This document shows, piece by piece, positions 11,150 through 21,059 of a stretch of 64,000 nt of DNA. The notes beneath the pieces are model-generated. The model made no database searches, had not been told where the DNA came from, and saw only the letters and a list, made by a program, of their open reading frames with translations. The DNA is from Diphasiastrum complanatum (taxonomy: Eukaryota > Streptophyta > Lycopodiopsida > Lycopodiales > Lycopodiaceae): positions 86,224,032 through 86,288,031 of the forward strand of contig CM055092.1 of NCBI GenBank assembly GCA_029204225.1, given 5' to 3'. A program made the position numbers and the translations under genes. Each line of letters opens with the position of its first letter. Positions within the stretch are counted from its first letter, which is position 1.

Positions 11150-12307
11150 TCACACATAATAGGGTTTTACCTTATTGATATTGACAGGGGTATCCATATC
11201 TCTACCATGCATGTCGCTAAGAATCACAGTATTATTCTTAGAAATTTTCTTGAGAACATATGGACCTAACCAAATAGGCATGAATTTTCCAGGGAATAAT
11301 TCCCTTCTAGCATCAGAAAACTGAACCAAATGTCCTTTCCGAAACTGGTACTTCTTAGCTTTGAGATCGTGGAGCTCCTTCAACCTTTTCTTTTTCCATT
11401 CTATTTGCAACAAGGCTCTAGACCTCTTCTCATCCAGTTTGTTTAATACCAATATATGCTCACTAATAGCAGACTCATATAGAAAATCGTGTTCTTTGGA
11501 GAATCTCAGTGTCTCCGGTTCGATCTCAATAGGCACCAGTACACTCTCTACACCATAAACCAAGAAAAACGGGGTTTGGCCAGTGCTCGGTTTATAGTCT
11601 AAATTATAAGCCCATACTGCAGCTGGAACTTTAGAATCCCAATCTCTTTTTTCATCAGAGACCGTCTTCTTAATGATTTCCACCAATTTCTTGTTTTTAC
11701 TTTCCACCTGCCCATTGGCCTGTGGATTGTAAAGAGTAGTTTTATTATGCTTTATACTCAATCTTTTCGTAAGGTTCTGTATGACCTTATTTAAGAAATG
11801 GGTACCTCTGTTGGAAACTAATTCCTTTGGGGCCCCAAGTCTACAAACAATATTTTCCATAAGGAACTTAGTCGTTTTTGCAGCATTATCCTTCTTCACA
11901 GCTTTGGCTTCTGACCACTTAGTGAAGTAATTAGTTGCTACAATGATATAATTTTTTTGCCCAATCGAAGAGGGTTTCACAGGTCCCACATAGTCAATGC
12001 CCCACTTTTCAAAGGGCAACTGAGCAGTCAGGGTTATTAAGGGCCTCATTCTTTTATCGGGCACTCCTACCCTTTGACAAATATCACATTTTACGTAATA
12101 ATCGTGGCAATCCTTAAATAGTGTGGACCACCAGTATCCTGCTCTTAGGACCTTCTGTGTTGTGGCATCACCGGCAAAGTGACCCCCACACGCAGAGTTG
12201 TGGCATTCTTCAAGGATAAATGGGACTTCATTGGGCGGTACACACCTTTGGTAAACGCCTTCAATGCCCTTCCTATACAACCTATTGTCTATAACTTTGA
12301 ATCTCAA
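11150..12307 (-). CDS. gypsy integrase, intact frame, catalytic Asp to Asn
   Basis: A 385-codon open frame holds the complete integrase of the second gypsy element. Residues 36-78 form the H2C2 zinc-binding domain (ECHNSACGGHFAGD, then CDICQ). The core has Asp105 (KWGIDYVGP), position 166 (ELVSNRGTHF) and Glu202 (NGQVESKNK). Position 166 is Asn where gypsy integrases have the second catalytic Asp; the codon on the minus strand is AAC. The C-terminal domain ends GPYVLKKISKNN and NKVKPYYV. The frame is open but the enzyme is probably inactive. It lies downstream of the RNase H and linker frames (12304-13140), overlapping the linker by four bases. Confidence 0.88.
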   Translation of the reverse strand: MRFKVIDNRLYRKGIEGVYQRCVPPNEVPFILEECHNSACGGHFAGDATTQKVLRAGYWWSTLFKDCHDYYVKCDICQRVGVPDKRMRPLITLTAQLPFEKWGIDYVGPVKPSSIGQKNYIIVATNYFTKWSEAKAVKKDNAAKTTKFLMENIVCRLGAPKELVSNRGTHFLNKVIQNLTKRLSIKHNKTTLYNPQANGQVESKNKKLVEIIKKTVSDEKRDWDSKVPAAVWAYNLDYKPSTGQTPFFLVYGVESVLVPIEIEPETLRFSKEHDFLYESAISEHILVLNKLDEKRSRALLQIEWKKKRLKELHDLKAKKYQFRKGHLVQFSDARRELFPGKFMPIWLGPYVLKKISKNNTVILSDMHGRDMDTPVNINKVKPYYV

Positions 12308-13140
12308 AGCCTGAACTTTAAGCTTCTTTTCTCAGCTTTTGACAGACCTTTAGGCAATTCTAAGGTGGTCAGGTAATGGGCTAAAGCTTGATACCATTGT
12401 GGTACTGCCTCGACATCCAATTTAAACATTTCACAATTCCCTTCGTCCATTGGGTCAAATGGGACTTCTTGCAATGGTCCATGTTCTTCAACAAATATAT
12501 CAATGTGAGGTTGAGAATTCCTCGGGTCATCTACTTTCTTCATTTGACTTTCTAACTCAAGGTCATCTTCCTCTACCAGGCTATAATCAATCACATAGAC
12601 AATCCACCAAATTCTTGGCTTTGGGCGGTTTGTTTCTCAACTCATAATTGAATTCTTCTAGAACAACAAGCCAATCTGGTGGGTGAAGTTTGTTCAACAT
12701 GAGTTTAATAGCAGTGGTAGGAGCATAAATGACTACTTTCCGATGGATAAGATAGTGTCTAAACTTAGACACAGCAAAATGTACCGCTAGACACACTCTT
12801 TCCCCATAACTGTATCTAGTTTCGGCACTCTTCAACTTGACACCAGCAAAGGCTATGGGGTGTAACATTTTTGGTTCCTCAATCTGGAACAAGGCACAAT
12901 TTAGGGCCAAAGGTCCAGCAGCAACAATAAGATGGAATTATTTGTCCCATTTGGGTGGTCTGAGAATTGGTGCTTTCGTCAAGGCATCTTTCAGATGGTC
13001 AAACACATACTGACACTCCTCAGTCCACAAGAAGGGTTTATCTTTTGCAAGGAGCTCTACTAAGGGCAAATTGATCTTGCTATAGTCTTTTAAGAATCTC
13101 TTATAATACCCTACACTCCCTAAAAAGGATCTAACATCTT
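12304..13140 (-). pseudogene. gypsy RNase H and tether region
   Basis: The block contains the end of reverse transcriptase and RNase H: after 13140 come FLKDYSKINLPLVELL-like and KPFLWTEECQ-like sequence, then a stop, then LNCALFQIEEPKMLHPIAF and YGERVCLAVHFAVSKFRHYL. RNase H would degrade the RNA of the hybrid. A separate frame at 12304-12594 is the tether to integrase (acidic, EEDDLELESQMKK; AVPQWYQALAHYLTT). At least two stops interrupt it. Confidence 0.75.
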
Positions 13141-13995
13141 TTATATTAATGGAGCAGACATCTCTCTAACACCCTGGACTTTAGCTGGATCAGTAGTTAT
13201 CCCGTACTTGCTTATAACATGTCCAAGGAGAATACCGTATGGAACCACAAAAAGGCATTTCCTAGGATTTAGTGCTACGGAATTTTCTCTGCACACTTCA
13301 AAACATTCCTTGAGTACTCTGATGTAATCTTCAATATTGTTGGTTGCTATACAGATGTCATCCATAAATACCTTGATGTGCTCAAACACCAGGGTTTTAA
13401 AGGATTCATTCATAAACCTCTGGTACGTGCCCGAGGCATTATAAAGTCCAAACGGTATGACATGATAAGCATATGTACCGAATGGAGTCGTAAAAGTCGT
13501 CTTAAGCTTATCTTCAAGAGCTATGGCTATTTGGTTATAGCCCGCAAAACAGTCCATGAAAGTATACATCTACTTTCCAGCTAATTGATCAAACATTTGG
13601 TCGAAGAAGGGTAAAGGGTAGTAGTCCTTTACAGTACTCCTGTTAAGGGGTTTAAAGTACACACAAACCCTGATTTGTCCATTCTTCTTAACTTTGGGTA
13701 CAATTGTCGAGCACCATTCAATATTGGTGACAGGGAATATAAGGCCAACATCCCTCATTTTTCGGATTTCCTTAGCTATAGGTGCCATGAGATGTTGAGC
13801 TAACCTCCTGGAGTTCTTCGAAGGTCCAACAACTCTATGGTTTTCAAGGCCAGGTTGATTGGCTTCTTCATTTGAAGCTTTAACTTTCATGTAGCAACGG
13901 TTATCAGTATGGCCTTTCTTCCCACAAATAATACATTTAAGGTTGGGGCAATCTCTTATTGGATGATCACCCTTACAAAGGCCTTGGAATAAACC
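13141..13995 (-). pseudogene. gypsy zinc knuckle joined directly to reverse transcriptase
   Basis: A double knuckle of CCHC type (CKGDHPIRDC, then CIICGKKGHTDNRC) at about 13890-13985 is followed within roughly 20 codons by a reverse transcriptase: IRKMRDVGLIFPVTN, STIVPKVKKNGQIRVC, a stop at 13569, then FMDCFAGYNQIAI, TPFGTYAYHVIPFGLYNASG and the catalytic VFMDDICIA. The protease that normally separates gag and reverse transcriptase is absent, so about 300 codons appear to be deleted. The single in-frame stop (TAG) is at a point where most relatives read through. Confidence 0.8.
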
Positions 13996-14885
13996 CGCAA
14001 GCAGGGAATGAGAAAGACGACCACAAACAAGATCGTGGACAGGCGAACGTTATGTGTAAACTGTAGGAAAGGGGAAGCAGGGCTACATTTAGAATAGTGA
14101 TGGGCAAACCCGCAGGTAAAAAAAAAAATGATAGGGCTTTGGTAGATAATAGCAAGACACAGCCCACAGGGAGTAGGAAGAAATAACGAGTGTGGGCCTA
14201 GGGTGGATGAGGCAGAGACAGCAGGTCAGGGCGTAGAGCCGGAGACAGGAGCCGGAGGGCACGAGCAAACAGGAGGAGGGAGCCACAAGTAAGCAAATGG
14301 GCAAAAATCAGACCTCAGAAAGGTAACGATGGGATGCCAGGGCAATGTGAAGGCAGGGATTAATCATTAAACCTCAGGCAGGGCATGGAATAGGCCAAGA
14401 AGAGGGAAAGCGAGCCGTAGGTAAGGTAGTGGATTAGGTGGCCGTTGGTAAAGAAAGAGGCTGCCGCAGGTCATGAAAATGGGCAAACCCATAGGCAGAT
14501 CTAGATGGGGAGTGGGCCACAGGGTGCAGACCAGTAAGATAGGGATGCTTTGACAAATCTTCTTAGCTTTACTTCAATCTTGCTAGGAATGCAGAGCCTA
14601 AGTTCCACACAGATATCCCTAACTCCCACGCTGGATCAGAATTGCAGGTAGAGAACATCAGAGGGCCGCTAGCAGGGTAGCGGTGGTAGCAGGGTTTGAG
14701 ACACAAACAGGCAAGGAGATGGGCCAACCTTCTGCACTACAAGTCTCCAAAATCAGCCTTATGGTGGCCTGGTTAATTGCTCACACCTACAAGTTCTGAA
14801 CCGAAACTAATTCATAAATCAATGGGATTCCAAAGCACAGATATGTAATGAACATTCAATCCAAAAGATTACTTACAAGAATCAA
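13996..14885. other. G/A-skewed non-coding spacer
   Basis: No gag frame is found where it should be, upstream of the zinc knuckle. About 900 bases are strongly purine-skewed on the plus strand, and the word GGGCAAACCC with GCAGG or ATAGG recurs (14102, 14483; degenerate near 13990). Open minus-strand frames are Leu/Pro/Ser/Cys-rich and look like artefacts of the skew. The origin is unclear. Confidence 0.4.
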
Positions 14886-15479
14886 TGTACAGGCGAGTTA
14901 GAATGATCCTGTGGTCCTTAGATTTTCAACAAATGAGAAGTTTTGAAATGGATTTTAGGCTACCACTGGCCCTTGTCTTAAACTCTCAGGTAGTGAATCT
15001 CTGTCTCTTCCACAATGCTTGCAAGCAATCCAGAGCCAAACATACACAGAATAAGCACACTATCAGCAAGTAGATTACAAACAAAGATCAGTCTTCCAGA
15101 TTCGAATCCCTGTCTATTCGAATGGGGCAGCAAGACTTCCACACTTTTTCACAGGCCTGCAACTCAATGTTATAGGCAAGCAAAGAGATGCAAGATGCAA
15201 TCCCACAATGCCAGGGCTTACAATCACAAGAGTAAAGATTGCAAAAGCAAATAACATCAAATCTGATTCCACAAATGAGATGGTAAAAACACAATGTTAA
15301 AGATCAAACCAGTGAATCAATAGCAGTGAAATGGAATAAACAACAAAGTGGAAGAGGCTGAGAGTGGAGGCACCAAGCACAACAGCTTCTTCTCCTTTCT
15401 TCTCTCTTCACCTTCTCACCAAGAGCTCTCTGCACACAAGTTTCTCTCTACAAGCTTTTCTCTCTCCCTCTCTCTCTCA
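14886..15479 (-). repeat. probable LTR, right copy (short CT tract)
   Basis: This matches 10030-10726 closely (about 95% or better by eye over 570 bases), beginning TGTACAGG and ending TCTCTCTCA. It would be the 5' LTR of the minus-strand gypsy element. On the minus strand the next bases inside are TTGATTCTTGTAAG, which I cannot match to a known tRNA primer site. The CT tract is about 20 bases and interrupted by CCC. Confidence 0.6.
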
Positions 15480-15768
15480 AAATAACAATGAACAATAGAT
15501 GAATGTTACGTAGAGCCTGGCCTTCTCTAATGCTAGGGAAGGCTGGGGCCCAAAGAGGTGCACCTCTTCATGAATGGGCACCAAAGGGGCTTTTTGGTAG
15601 TTGGGCCCAAACTTAAGGGCAGGGCCCCAAATTTGGTTTTAAATCACCAAAGTGGCCTACGTTGAATAAAGTTTAATTATTTTTCAAGACGAATTGGCAC
15701 CTCCTAGCCCCGACAAACCCGGGAACTAGGGGCATAGACTTCTTAAATAAATTTAAGTCCAGCGTAAA
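15480..15768. other. no gene seen
   Basis: The stretch has moderate GC content and no coding signal. It flanks the right repeat of the gypsy element. Confidence 0.5.
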
Positions 15769-16412
15769 TCAATAAATAAACAGAGTTTCAATAAAAGTGC
15801 AACCGGCCATAATGGGCCATTTACGCGTCAGTTTTAAGCAGTTCCACATTGGCGTAATAGCGCGTGGCGATGATTTTCCGTCAAAAATAACTTGAAAAAA
15901 GGGTCTTTTTCCCTGCAAACATTCATCTTGTAGGTGTACGTTGGTGTCCACATCTTCAAACTCCCCTTCGCTCTCATTCACGTTCGCTTCCACATTTTGC
16001 CCCTCAATGTTTTCCACATTTTCTTTCACATCACGAACGCTTGAAGTTGTAGATCCTCTCTACAAAATAGAATCAAAGATTCAATCAAATTGAGATTAAA
16101 CCTACTTATATACCACAAAGTAAATAATCACAAAACAATAAAGGTTAAGAGTTTTCCATAAAATCCTTAAGGCCAGCATATACATGATAGTAACTTTGTT
16201 TGTACTCCACGGCGGTCATGTGTCTTCCAAAATCACTAAGCTACATTTAACAAAAAAACATAGTTTAGCAATAAAAAAAACATTAACAATCTCACTACAA
16301 AAATGGAATCATAGTAAAAAATATTGCACTTACAAATTGGGCCTCTAGATTGCCCCTTCCTCTCGATCCCAAGTGACTTTGGCCATCTTTTAAGAGTTTC
16401 TCGGTGGTGGCC
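15769..16412 (-). CDS. unidentified multi-exon gene fragment
   Basis: Three minus-strand blocks have good splice borders and compatible phase. Exon a (16412-16334) follows AACGTAG, encodes ATTEKLLKDGQSHLGSRGRG and ends at GTAAGT. Exon b starts at 16240 after AAATGTAG and encodes LSDFGRHMTAVEYKQSYYHV and YAGLKDFMEN. Exon c starts near 16062 after TTTTGTAG and runs to a stop at 15769, with an acidic stretch (NESEGEFEDVDTN) and KRPFFQVIFDGKSSP. The a-to-b join is in phase; the donor of b is uncertain. I do not recognise the family. It may be an accessory frame of the neighbouring CACTA-like element on the other strand or an independent gene. Confidence 0.35.
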
Positions 16413-16603
16413 CTACGTTATGAACAAATAGAATAATTAGATGAAGTTAATCTCTCACTTGCTTCTAAAAGAAAAAATCCAAATAGAATGATTAGATGAA
16501 GTTAATCTCTCACTTGCTTCTAAAAGAAAAAATCCAAATAGCATGATTAGATGTAGTTAATCTTGATTTCCATATCCAATCACCCATAATAGACTCATTC
16601 ACG

Positions 16604-16606
<3 letters not shown>

Positions 16607-16690
<84 letters not shown>
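16607..16690. repeat. (GA)n microsatellite
   Basis: 84 bases of uninterrupted GA. It is 360 bases from a second, longer GA array. Confidence 0.97.
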
Positions 16691-16692
<2 letters not shown>

Positions 16693-16922
16693 ATGAAAGA
16701 GTTAAAGGTACCCAACACTCCCAATTCTAGGAAGGTGTGTAGCCCTTGTTTTCTTCCGTTAAAGTCATGGTTGAAATGTTTTTTGTTGGAAGATGAGTTC
16801 CACAAGAAGTCCAAACACCACAGGAGGGAGGGAACATGTGGTGACATTCTGGAGTAGGATATAATTGTGTGGTTCGGGAGTTTTGATTAGCACTCTATAA
16901 TGTTCTCTCTGTTTTTCTCTTC

Positions 16923-17174
<252 letters not shown>

Positions 17175-17273
17175 CATCTAACATTTTCAACTTTTGTAGA
17201 AGAAGGAACATAAGTTGGTTTCAAGTAAAAGAGTTGCAAGAGAGATCAGAATATTATTAATAGGATAAATCAC

Positions 17274-18080
17274 ATGAATATTGATTTTGAATCATCATTG
17301 GCCTTTGATGCTGCTCTTGTTGATGATGACCCCTTGCATGATATAATTAGTTCATCAATGCCTTGTGATTCAATCCATGTCTCCAAATCTCTAGAATGTT
17401 CTTACCACCCAACCACATCTATCCTAGATGTTGCACATGAGTCCTCCACGATACTCCACATGGATTCTACAAACTTGACCACCCCTTTAAAAAAGAGAAC
17501 ACGTCTTGGACGTATTATGACTAGTTTGAAAGACAATTGCAAATTACTACGCATTGTTGATGTGTCAAAAGACATTCTAGGTTCTTTGTCTGACCTTCCT
17601 CTTCCACCTAGCTTGCAACCATTAGTAAAAACTTTCACTAGAAGTAGATATTCGTGTTGGCCACTCCAATCACCATTACCATTAAATGGAACACCATTTA
17701 CGTATTGGGGTCAAATGTACATGATCATGCCTAGTGCACACTTTCCTGAGGCTGGTTTGGGCCTTTTTGCATTGAGTAGTATTGAGATCCCTCTAAATAG
17801 TGTTGTGACATTGATGCCATATGCAGGACCTCAATACAATCGGGGTGATTGGCATACTTTGTGTCGTCATCAATGGAGGATGCAAGTATATGGCTTGAAT
17901 TCAAATGTTTGTTCTTTAGAGGAGCAACGCCATCTCAAGAGCAAATCGTACATACATTAATGGACGTCCAGATGTGCATGGAAACATTGCTGCATATATC
18001 AATAGTTCTCATGCGGTCTTTGATTCTTCTCGCAACATCTCGTTTGGCAACTTCTCTACTTCTATTAAATCTTCAAGCCA
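17274..18080 (+). pseudogene. SET-domain-like protein, broken
   Basis: SET domains transfer methyl groups to lysine, mostly on histones. The 228-codon frame at 17274-17960 starts with a low-complexity acidic N-terminus. It then shows a SET-like opening, HFPEAGLGLFALSSIEIP (about residues 158-175) and VVTLMPYAGPQYNRGDW, matching the G-x-G...A...I.....V..Y.G pattern. After a frameshift at about 17958 the next frame gives NGRPDVHGNIAAYINSS, the equivalent of the G-N-x-A-x-x-I-N-x-S substrate pocket motif, and then VFDSSRNISFGNF. The last segment, with the catalytic Tyr and the GEEL-type motif, is missing; a CACTA transposase remnant begins about 100 bases on. Family call is moderate; function is lost. 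Confidence 0.6.
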
Positions 18081-18129
18081 AATATAGATGGAGTGACCAA
18101 AGCCTCACACCATTATTTGAGTAAATTTT

Positions 18130-19442
18130 TTTCATCTACTTGTCATTTTTGCTTTGAAATAAAATTTACAATTTGGACATCTAGTGATAATTTTTTTACA
18201 ATGACTTCCTTTGTCATGTACAGACTATTGAAAAACAAAATTCTCCCAGAAGGGAATGTCATGCCTGAGACCAAAGATGAGGCACGAAAGATGTTGTCTA
18301 ACATCGAGATGGACTACAAGCAATATCATGCATGTCCAAAAGATTGTATTTTATATCGAGGAAGGTACGAATCACTCAAGAAATGTCCCATTTGTGATAC
18401 TCTTCGATATAGAGATGATTTGCAAGGGAAAATCATTCCGTGCAAAGTTTTACAACATGTTCCAGTAATTCCATGATTGCAACGTTTATTTCGTTGTAAA
18501 TTTCTTGCACAACTTATGGACTGGCATGCACACCATACTTCTACGGATGGGATGATGAGGGTACCTTCAGATTCACCTGCATGAAAACACATCAACAAAG
18601 AGTATCCAAGCTTCGCCAATGAGTCAAGAAATGTGAGATTTGGTTTTGCAATAGATGGTGTGAATCCCTTTGGTGTACGAGCAACTGCGTGGTCCATTTG
18701 GCCTGTTTTCTTGGTAAATTATTATAATCCTCCTTGGTTGAGTACAAAAAAGAGACACATTATGTTGGCACTTCTAACTCCTGGCCAACGCAAGGTTAAG
18801 AACATGGATGTGTATCTTGAGCCGCTTATTGACCAGTTGGAAAACGACTGAAAAAAATGCTTATTTTTTGTGCAGACCAAATCTTGTGGGAAGATACTCT
18901 TATAGTCTCAAAAAATTTGTTTATGAAAATCATCGTAAATACTTGTATGAAGGCCATCCATTCATAGACACTCATAGAAGAGGTTTTGGAGGAAGAGTTG
19001 AGAGAGAGATGCCTCCAAAGAGGGTTGCACATGCTATGCTATTATGTTTTTCATTTTATTGCAAGTGACTTCAGTATTTGAGTTTTCGATATGTTCTAAA
19101 ATAGTAATTTTTGTAGGTGTTTTTTCTCCAGATCGACTAAACAAGATATGGTGGTTTGTAGCTCAAGTTGAACCACGTTCACGACGAGTATTTGAGGGTG
19201 CAAATGTTGAGAATGAAATGGAAAATCTTCAATTTAACTATGAGATTGAGCTATCTAGAGATGTAGTAAATCTTCAAACCATACTTGAAGCACCCACTTC
19301 CATAGATATTGAGAATAGAAATTCTAATAGTCAGGATGATGAAATAATTTTTGAAAGTAAGAGTGATGATGAAAATCATCTAAGAGGAAATGAATTGCAA
19401 GATGTTGTCGCTGATGAAATTGATTCTTGTAATTCTGAATAA
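18130..19442 (+). mobile_element. CACTA (En/Spm) TNP2-type transposase remnant
   Basis: Several plus-strand frames match the TNP2 (Transposase_21) family in order. They are YKQYHACPKDCILYRGRYES with CPICDTLRYRDD (18310-18410), a RFGFAIDGVNPFGVRATAWS block (18630-18690), an LVNYYNPPWLSTKKRHIMLA block (18710-18770), DVYLEPLIDQLE (18808-18845), and then KFVYENHRKYLYEGHPF and REMPPKRVAHA (18915-19035). A final block, WWFVAQVEPRSRRVF, runs to a stop at 19442 and matches the C-terminal end. Parts between blocks are deleted, including the Asp-rich middle. The intron near 19065-19117 has a TTTTGTAG acceptor. I did not find paired CACTA termini with confidence. Confidence 0.75.
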
Positions 19443-19669
19443 AAATTGATTATTGCAATTTGAAATTGATTCTTGCAATGCTTTCAAATGATAGTTATTT
19501 AGCCAAAATAGAATCTCATTTTTTGTCAAGTGAAAAGAATAGACATAGTTTGACTTCAAATTCATTTTTTTGGAGATAATGTCAGTGAAGATAGATGTAC
19601 GATTTCATGTTCCAAGAAAATTCTCATTTTTTAACAAATGTTGCAAAGGCATTAAATCACTAAAAGCGT

Positions 19670-20063
19670 GTGAGTTAATGAAATCACCACCACAAACTAT
19701 GACAGAATCAAGTGTTTCATCATAGTCAATTCCCTTGAATTGGGCATATCCCTTGGCAACTAGTCTTGTTTTATAATTGTTCACACTACCATCTTGATTA
19801 AGCTTGATTTTAAAGACCCATTTGCAAACAGTAACATTTTGTATCTTTGATGAAGGATCAATAATTTTACAAGTATCTCAAACAATGTATCATATACTCA
19901 CTTTTCATTGCATCAAATCACTCTTTTGTTGCTAAAGTTTCATTCACGCTTGAAGGAACATCATCAAACTTAAGGTAGTAATAAGGGCAATAAAAATTAA
20001 ACAATCATCAACTTGTAATTGTTTCTCTCTTCCTTGTATTTGAGCCTTGATGGTTGCATTTGG
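19670..20063 (-). pseudogene. copia reverse transcriptase N-terminal fragment
   Basis: The minus strand reads VCKWVFKIKLNQDGSVNNYK, RLVAKGYAQFKGIDYDETL, preceded by a pre-RT block with AMKSEY. This is the start of the copia reverse transcriptase domain. It lies only about 75 bases from a primer-binding site, whereas gag, protease and integrase (normally 3 kb) should lie between, so the copy has a large internal deletion. Confidence 0.75.
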
Positions 20064-20075
20064 GCTCTGATACCA
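20064..20075 (-). promoter_or_regulatory. tRNA-Met primer-binding site of a copia element
   Basis: The plus strand reads GCTCTGATACCA, the complement of TGGTATCAGAGC, the initiator-Met tRNA primer site used by most plant copia elements. The next bases to the right, TGTTAAAATTAG, start with TG, as the end of a 5' LTR should when read on the opposite strand. Confidence 0.85.
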
Positions 20076-20505
20076 TGTTAAAATTAGAGGTTATGAACCT
20101 CATTTGGATACTTAAACATTGAACAAGCATTAAAGGATATACTTATATCTAATAGATAGAAAACTAGCACACAATTCAACCTATTTTGCATCTAATTGGC
20201 AAGAGCTTTTGAAAACCACAATAAAACTAGAAATAATTGATCTTCGAATCCTGTCACACACATGGAAAGTATAGTACTTTGTTCAGATTCACATCTATTC
20301 ATTAGACACAAAAAACATCACATTCATCATTCATCAATTCTTCATTAAAGAGCAAACTTGCCAAAATCACCATCTCTTGATAATCTCTCAAAGTATGTAC
20401 AAAATGAGCTCTCAATCCATATCAAATGATCTCATATTAGCTCGAGTCAACTGTCTTACAAAAGTAGGTAGCCGACCTCATCAAAAATCCCAATCATCTA
20501 GGAAC
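20076..20505 (-). repeat. probable copia 5' LTR, right border uncertain
   Basis: The stretch starts TGTTAAAATTAG beside the primer-binding site and continues without coding signal. I could not find the outer CA end; it probably lies near 20500, where a different, A-rich repeat begins. Confidence 0.5.
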
Positions 20506-20710
20506 ATCATGATATAATTCACTTTAGAAAAATATTTATTTAACTAATTCCATTTCATTATCAACATGCCAAAAAAAAAAAAAAAACCCTCATCATAATA
20601 TAATTCACTTTAGAAAAAAAAATATAACTTCATCATAATATAATTCACTTTAGAAAAATATTTATTTAACTAATTTCATTTTATTATCAGCATGCAAAAA
20701 AAAAAAAGTC
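20506..20710. repeat. local direct duplication, A-rich
   Basis: A 70-base block (ATATAATTCACTTTAGAAAA, TATTTATTTAACTAATT, then CATG and a poly-A run) occurs at about 20513-20585 and again at about 20636-20707. A shorter third partial copy lies between them. Each copy ends in A10 or more, so this could be two insertions of a small A-tailed element or slippage duplication. Confidence 0.7.
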
Positions 20711-21055
20711 ACATGGATAATCCACGCATGGATATCTTTAACGTCCGGTCCTGTCCGGTCCGGTGAAGAAGCAGTATAAACTGAGATTTGTGTGGATAGT
20801 CGACGCGTGGATTATCCACGCGAAAACTGCCTTCCGGCGCCGCCAAGCTTCCCTCCCAAATATTTGCCAGAATTTTCAAATTCAATTTGGCATGAATAAT
20901 CCATGCGCATAAATTTTTCGGCGCCGTGTCAAAAAAACACCGGTGGACTGGCTGGAGGCATGCTCAAAAACGTTTTGGCATATATAATCCACGCAATTTT
21001 TTTTTTGGAAAAACGACTAAGTATCGGGTGTCGCATGGATACTCTGCATGGATAA
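20700..21055. repeat. cluster of near-palindromic GGAT/ATCC motifs
   Basis: In 350 bases the half-site GC(A/G)TGGAT or its complement ATCCA(C/T)GC occurs about nine times (near 20713, 20724, 20803, 20812, 20899, 20988, 21034, 21046). At 20801-20821 two half-sites form a near-perfect palindrome, CGCGTGGATTATCCACGCG. The segment is richer in CG than its neighbours, also has CCGGTCC repeats (20742-20763), and codes for nothing recognisable. Confidence 0.65.
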
Positions 21056-21059
21056 ACAC

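Noticed and set aside
11361-11558. Plus-strand frames inside the gypsy integrase and RT (also 12179-12376, 12450-12647, 13378-13584)
   Set aside because: Shadows of the minus-strand gypsy pol frames.
16293-16305. CACTACAA as a CACTA transposon terminus
   Set aside because: Only one end seen; the TTTTTGTAGGTG near 19110 is better explained as an intron acceptor within the transposase.
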